Assembly: GCF_032884065.1 (NCBI RefSeq)
Contig: NC_088866.1
Location: forward strand, 32,221,519-32,285,518
Direction of reading: 5' to 3'
Source: Artemia franciscana
Lineage: Eukaryota > Arthropoda > Branchiopoda > Anostraca > Artemiidae
Length of the DNA stretch: 64,000 nucleotides
Below are positions 58,640-64,000 of this stretch, in pieces. Numbering within the stretch: position 1 is the first letter of the stretch; every line of letters begins with the position of its first letter. Below the pieces are notes generated by a model that saw only the letters and a list, made by a program, of their open reading frames with translations, was not told where the DNA came from and made no database searches. The position numbers were made by a program, and so were the translations under genes.

Positions 58640-59995
58640 CATTTGTCGAACTGTCCGTGGTAACAACTGTAAGTAAGGAGCGACGTGGCTCATTAGTAAC
58701 TGAGACTCTAAAAAACGGAATTTTAGTATAAATAGATATATAAAAAGAATCGGCTAGTTATACTGATTACTAATATATAACATTCATAAAGTTTAGTTTT
58801 ACCCACCAAAGGCTACTAGCCTGAGAAAATTTGTCTGACATTCGAAAAAGGCGAAAACACCACCTTAAAGTCAAGGAATCTTAATGAAAATAATATTATC
58901 AGATTCAGCTATCAGAAAACCCCACTAAAGAGGTTTCAAGCTCCCATTTTCAACAATGTGGAATTTTGTATTTTTCCCCAGAAGAAACATCATGGATGCG
59001 TGTTTTTTCCCCGTGATAATTGTATCAAAGTAGTAGTCCTAGAATTTCGGCAGAGGGCTCATTCGAACGGAATTTAAAAGCTCTAGTGTCCTTTTTAGTG
59101 ACGAAAAAGATTACAGGGCACCTATCTCCCTCCCATGCCCTTTTTTTCGCCAAAGTAGTTCGATCAATATTTTGATATAGCCATATTGTTCAACATAGTT
59201 GAAAGGTCCAGTATATTTGAATATAATATGACCCACCACAGCGTCTGGGAAAAGGTCTTAAAGTTATGAAATTTACCCATTTTTATTGTATAGCATTTGT
59301 TATTGGAAAAGATGCATACAGTTTTCGGATAGAGGGAGGAGGGTGAATTTTATGCTGTGGGATTTTCTATGGGGATAATTTTCCATGGAGAGAGAAGTTT
59401 CATGGGGGTGAAAGTTTTAGGGGTAATTTTTAATGGGGGAATTTGCCTTAATTCCTATATGAAATTCTTTTTTTTGTCTTACTTTTTCTTTACCGGAACA
59501 ACTTTACACGTGGGGATGTTGATTGTAATCGACGGTTGAAATTTTCACCAGGATTGAATTGTCTAGAAGATTTTTTGTAAAGGGAAGTCAGATTTCCCGG
59601 TATAACTAAAAAGTAATGAGAAATTAAAAGAAGTTTTTCCACTGAAAAATAGGAGCAACGCTAAAACTCAAAACGAACATAAATTGTTATGGTTGAAATT
59701 GATTATATATGAAGGGGACTGCTCCCTTTTCAATACCTCGCAAAAGTTTTTTACGCAAAAGTTCGACTTTTGTCCCAGATATTCAACAACAACTCCTGAA
59801 AAGCAAGAGTCGGAAAATTAAAACAATAAAAAGATTTTTAAAAGTACTAAAAAAAACCTTAGCATTAAGAGGGCGGTTATTGCGTTAAACTTTAGCGTTA
59901 TTGAGGAGGGGACAACTCCTTTCATATGCGTAATAATTTCTGTTCGTTTTAAGTTTTAATGTTGCACCTTACTTTCAGTTAATTTTTTTTTTATT
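58640..59995 (-). repeat. Dispersed repeat, long single-arm copy
   Basis: Starts AACTGTAAGTAAGGAGCGAC and ends with CTGTTCGTTTTAAGTTTTAATG...TTACTTTCAG, following the landmark order of 3835-4900: AGAGGTTTCAAGCTCC, CATTCGAACGGAATTTAAAAG, CAATACCTCGC. About 1.35 kb with no transposase frame. Confidence 0.8.
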
Positions 59996-60257
59996 TATTT
60001 AACCTGATAACTAGAGCCGCAGGCAATACATTATGACTATTCATACATTCTAAGAATACATTGGCTGTTCATGACGTAGGACAAACAGGAAACAGTATCA
60101 TTAAAAAAAACGAAAAAAGAAAATAAAAAAAAAACGAGAAAAACGAGGGTAATGTCAGCCAGTGGACAGAAAAGAAGCGAAACCTTTTGAAGCAATCCCA
60201 AACAGAGTAGAAGAAACACTGAATAAACAAACAAAAATCCAAGCCAAAACTAGACCT

Positions 60258-60275
60258 ACGTTGCCCGGGCAACGT
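60258..60275. promoter_or_regulatory. 18-bp perfect palindrome resembling an RFX X-box
   Basis: ACGTTGCCCGGGCAACGT is its own reverse complement. The core GTTGCC..GGCAAC has the form of the RFX-family X-box. It lies in a locally GC-richer stretch. Function is inferred from the motif only. Confidence 0.3.
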
Positions 60276-61638
60276 GAAGTTTTGCAGCAACCTTTTTTCA
60301 GCTTCGCCGACTAAAGTGTTGCGAGAACAACACTTTGGTTTTGTTTCTTTGCTGTCTGTTAAACGCTGAAGTTGTCAACCGATCTCGATTTTGAAAATGG
60401 TATGTTCTTTGGCAACCTTGACGACGTTAGTCCTCTCCTTGGTCCGTTGGTGGAATCAACTAAGCGATCTGATTGGCCGTGCATTAGGGAGAATGAAGTA
60501 AAGGTCTATTTTGCTTATTCGCGTTATTACAACGCGCACCAAGGAAAAGATGAATCTGTAATAAGCTTTATATGCCGTATTACATATTTGACCAATGTTT
60601 CAGGGAACTTGTAAGTAAGAACCGGCTGTTAGGCTCGGTGATAAGGGGTTTGCAAATTTTACTAGTTGGTGTACCCCGACCTTCGAAATTTTTGTTCCTG
60701 ATTTCAGACTTCCATTTTTGTGAAAATGGATCTCGAAGGTGAGCGTAGATCAAACACGGCTTACAGTGCTGGATGTTGGACATCCCAGATTCTGCATGTT
60801 TGAAAGGTGTCATGAAGGCAACCCGATCAAGAGACACAATAAATATACAAATGTATGAAGAAAGGGGAAAGTAACTGATAGTCCCGATTGTGATGGGTGA
60901 AAATGTTTTAAGTGTTAGCACGACATTTAGGAAATGTAGAAAAATCACATATTTAGAGGAGATAAAAACTTCTACAAACTTGTCCACATTTTATTTGATC
61001 TTAGACATGAAAAGGTTCAAAATGATCAAATGGTCAAAGAGTTCAAAGTTCAAATGATCCGTGGCGAAGTCCTGATGTTTGTGAGAGAAAAGACAAATTG
61101 GTTCTGTTATCTGTAACAGAAAGGGATATGGAATCGCCAGCAAAATGGTTAGCCAAGAATCTTGTGACGTATTACAGTTACCACAACCCAGTTATTGTCG
61201 CACTAGAGACAAGTTAGCCAAAACTGATTTTTCTTTTTTTCTTAGTTAGTTTCATTTGTAGTGTTTATACTAAGTGACTTTTAGGTATTTAATATAAATA
61301 TTTCTCATATTCGAATATTGACCTTCTCTTCCTTCTATCTTTGCCTCCTATAAGTTATACATATTACAATATTTTCTACTGAACTTTTTTACCTCTTGAG
61401 TTTTATTGTTCCGTGTTCTTTTGCCCTGTTTCGCATAACCAACGAATATAATTCATCTTCTTCTATCTTGGATCATGTTTGCTTCTCTTGTAAATATTAG
61501 ACGACTACTAGAGTTATATTTTTTTTAGAGTTTTAACACTTGTTTTCATGATTTGAATGGTCGAAAACTTTCCATATCACTATTTATGTTTCCGATACAT
61601 TTAGTTGGGTTGAACCTAGCGTATTCTTATCTGGCAAA
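60276..61638. other. Intergenic, no firm gene
   Basis: A short forward frame (60372-60614) reads VSPLLGPLVESTKRSDWPCI but starts with TTG, and a GTATGT donor-like word sits inside it; no family was recognised. The rest is AT-rich without repeats seen. Confidence 0.35.
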
Positions 61639-61773
61639 GTTACGGATAACTTTATAATACCAACTAAGTTCCATGACATAATTAACAAATTGACTCTGCA
61701 ACAAGTTAAACCTTATCCTGTTATAAGGTTTTAGATTATACAATCTAGTTGGTATTATAAAGCTATCCGTTAC
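61639..61773. repeat. Inverted repeat with a nested hairpin (MITE-like)
   Basis: Arms 61639-61665 and 61747-61773 match at 25 of 27 positions (GTTACGGATAACTTTATAATACCAACT type). The loop contains a second hairpin, AACCTTAT-CCTGTT-ATAAGGTT. No coding capacity. Confidence 0.8.
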
Positions 61774-62189
61774 TTTTCATGATCAAAATACCATAAATGA
61801 GAATGTAAACAATCATACCAAACAAACATACTATATGTATCAATATAAATGAATAAATATATCCTTAAACAAGTAAAACTTCAACTGAATATCCAAATCA
61901 AACTTGAAACAAACAAAAATCACAACAAACAACAGTTTAAGTACTGGCTAATTGTAAATATTTTAAAACCTACTGCGTCATTGGCACTTTACTGAAAACT
62001 ATTTGTTTTTTGAACAGTCCTGGAAAGAACTAATAAAATTAATATGAATATTTATATGTAATAATACTAGTTGCTGAAAGCTCATCAGTTCAAGTTTATA
62101 TTTCAATGCAATTTATTTTATTTTCAACATTGTAATAAGCACAAAAGAAAATATTTGTAAATACGATGGGTGTAGTGAAGATGTTAAAT
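61774..62189. other. Intergenic, nothing recognised
   Basis: AT-rich sequence, no features seen. Confidence 0.4.
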
Positions 62190-62755
62190 AGCCATGGCCC
62201 AGGGTGTAGTTTCACAGTTGAAAAACGTTTGGAAGAATGAGAAAATAAGTCAACAAACCAAGATTATAATATTGGAAGCTGCAAGGATGACATTGGTCAA
62301 TATGGCTCTGAAGCATGGGCGGTCTGAAAAACGGAAGAAGATTTGTAAGATTTTTTCCAGAGAGATTGCCTGCGAATTGCTTTGGGTAGTCAGCTGACTG
62401 AATGTATTTCAAGCAGTAGGTTGTACGGTTATTGTGGCTCAATCCTGATTTCTAGGGCTATAATGAGAGAAAGGTTGAGATGGCTAGGGCACATCCTACA
62501 AATGAAAGATGACAGATTTCCAAAGATTGTCCTTTTTGGCCAACCGTCTAGGGCTCAACAGAAAGCAGGTCGTCCTTGTTTGGGGTGGGAAGATGTCGTT
62601 AGGAAAGAATTAAGGGGAATAGGAACTTCCTGGGAGGGTGTAAAAAGGGAGTCTTTGAATAGACTGAGATGGGGGAGAAGCGTGCGTAGCTGTCTTGTCC
62701 TCTGGTAAGCTTGGTCCCGCGGTTCGTTGTTAGTAGTAGTAGCAGTAGTACAGTC
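62190..62755 (+). mobile_element. LINE 3' end, longest copy
   Basis: Forward frames give QLKNVWKNEKISQQTKIIIL, then LEAARMTLVNMALKHG and FSRE (the post-RT segment). After a frameshift comes MRERLRWLGHILQMKDDRFP, then AGRPCLGWEDVVRKELRG. It ends in (TAG)n-type repeats (GTTAGTAGTAGTAGCAGTAGTA) near 62730, as a LINE tail would. Upstream RT is absent. Confidence 0.8.
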
Positions 62756-62759
62756 CAAA

Positions 62760-63370
62760 TAGCATCATCAAGTTTTAAATACTTGCCACTGACGAAACGA
62801 GTAATGAAAATAAACAATTTGATAAAATAGATCATTAACGAGATAATAATTGAAACTTCAAAAAATAATTAAAAGAATAAATGATTTGAAAATCGAGAAC
62901 AATAAATAGAATAAAATCTCATCATTAGGGCCGAAATATTTGGTTTTTAGACACTTATTTGCCGATAAACAAGTCTGGTGCTAGAGATTTTGAAAGTGTG
63001 TAAAATTTACAAGTTTAGGTCTTTTAGAAAATTCAATTAACATTTCTAGGCGATTTAATTTAGAAATTATAATTTACACTGCCTGTTTCCCCAAAAGCAG
63101 AATTCGTAGAAATATTAATAAGTAGAAATTAAGTAGAAATATGAAGACTGGGACCGTCGTAGAAAAATAATCGCCAAGGTTTTAAATGCAAGGTTACATT
63201 GTAATTTAAATCCACAAAAGTCATTTCAACTTTCATAACTTTTATCATTCAGATAATTTTTGAAGGGCTGAAGTTAATTTTTAATATAAGAAGCATTAGA
63301 GATATTTAGAGGTTTACACAACATAAAAGCGGGCTATATATACGGTAATATAGGCCCCTCATAATCTATT
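62760..63370. other. Intergenic, nothing recognised
   Basis: AT-rich sequence with no conserved frame. Confidence 0.4.
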
Positions 63371-63379
63371 ATTGGAAGA

Positions 63380-63965
63380 GTTATCTCTTTGGAGATAAGA
63401 ACTATTCAGGGGAAATTTTACATGGTTTTCTTTTGCCAAAATTCCTATACAAAGTTATTTTTATTTGTCTTAGTTTCTCTTTGCCGACTTACGTATAGAG
63501 ATGATCAAGGTAAATGTCCGGGTAAATTTTCGCACGGATTGAATTGTCTAGAATGTCTTTCCGTGGCGAGGGGGATTTTTACGTGGAGGTGGAGCCATAT
63601 TTCCTGGCATTATTTAAATAAAGATCATAGGTTAAACAAAAAAGAAGGGTTTTCAACTGAAAGTAAGGAACAGCATTAAAACTGAAAATGGACAAAAATA
63701 ATTACGTATATGAGGAGATTTCCCCCTCCTCAACACCTTGCTCTTTATGCTAAAGTTTGAATTTCTTACCAATTCTTTAAGAACGACTCCTGAAACACAA
63801 GGGTCGTTTAATTAGAACAATAAGTAGCTTTTTTAAAAGTGCTAAGAATCTTTAACGTAAAGAGTGAGGTGTTGAGTAGTGAGCAACCCCCCTCATTTAC
63901 CTAATAATTTCTGTTCGTTTTAAGTTTTAATGTTTCTCCTTAATCCTAGTTGAAAAAACTTGATT
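63380..63965 (-). repeat. Dispersed repeat, partial copy ending in the foldback-family arm
   Basis: TTGAATTGTCTAGAA near 63538 matches 59554. The end holds CTGAAAGTAAGGAACAGC, CAACACCTTGCTCTTTATGC and CTGTTCGTTTTAAGTTTTAATG, matching 4616-4900 and 59640-59960. Confidence 0.8.
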
Positions 63966-64000
63966 TTTATTTATTAACATAGATAGGCTACTATAAACAG

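Noticed and set aside
60372-60614. 80-codon frame starting with TTG
   Set aside because: No ATG, no recognised family, and a donor-like GTATGT inside; not enough to call a gene.

Overview
This is a eukaryotic window, very probably from an arthropod nuclear genome and perhaps a crustacean (the clade is a low-confidence guess). It has intron-split genes with GT..AG junctions, long AT-rich introns, many (TA)n tracts, SINE, LINE, pogo and foldback debris, and a dense island of Helitron rolling-circle transposons. There is no prokaryotic operon structure. One 100-N block (47005-47104) marks an assembly gap of unknown size.

Left part (1-16 kb): the 3' half of a host gene on the + strand, a monocarboxylate-transporter-family protein most like SLC16A2/SLC16A10 (MCT8/MCT10). 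Coding exons are at 1275-1451, 6216-6356, 9477-9702 and 10541-10660, with a possible 18-nt microexon at 12082-12099. Two alternative in-phase last exons follow at 14867-15048 and 15582-15712. The 5' exons lie outside the window. The introns hold a near-perfect foldback element (1804-2105), a larger palindromic repeat (about 2890-4920), a 215-bp tandem array (7385-8215), a LINE 3' end, and a 2034-bp non-autonomous Helitron (12545-14578).

Middle (16-33 kb): mostly decayed repeats. These are several 3' ends of one LINE family, a CR1-like LINE remnant (30290-31130), a 680-bp foldback element (20998-21677), a broken pogo/Tigger-type transposase (about 22780-24545), and an older divergent Helitron Rep remnant (about 27180-28445). 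A second host gene starts here on +: a TruA/PUSL1-type tRNA pseudouridine synthase with exons at 29550-29602, 31902-32027 and 32723-32820. The last two join to recreate the catalytic SSRTDAGVHA motif. The first exon fits in sequence and phase but has no GT donor.

Helitron island (33-57.5 kb): about a dozen Helitron copies with TC...(hairpin)CTAG ends inserted between A and T, mostly within (TA)n. Copies left of about 38.6 kb are on the minus strand and most of those to the right are on plus. A roughly 0.6-kb dispersed repeat is present as an inverted pair at 33108-33760 and 38633-39204. The largest element (47742-53410) encodes a Rep-helicase with intact HUH, two-tyrosine and helicase motifs, but its charged N-terminal part carries two frameshifts. 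A deleted and rearranged copy (53447-56729), two mini-Helitrons (40472-40743, 56748-57069) and non-autonomous copies rich in a 27-bp minisatellite and A/C-rich tracts are all explainable as derivatives of it.

Right end (57.5-64 kb): one possible small acidic protein gene on minus (57690-58088), more copies of the repeat families seen at the left, a LINE 3' end (62190-62755), and an 18-bp perfect palindrome resembling an RFX X-box (60258-60275). No further exon of the pseudouridine synthase was found.
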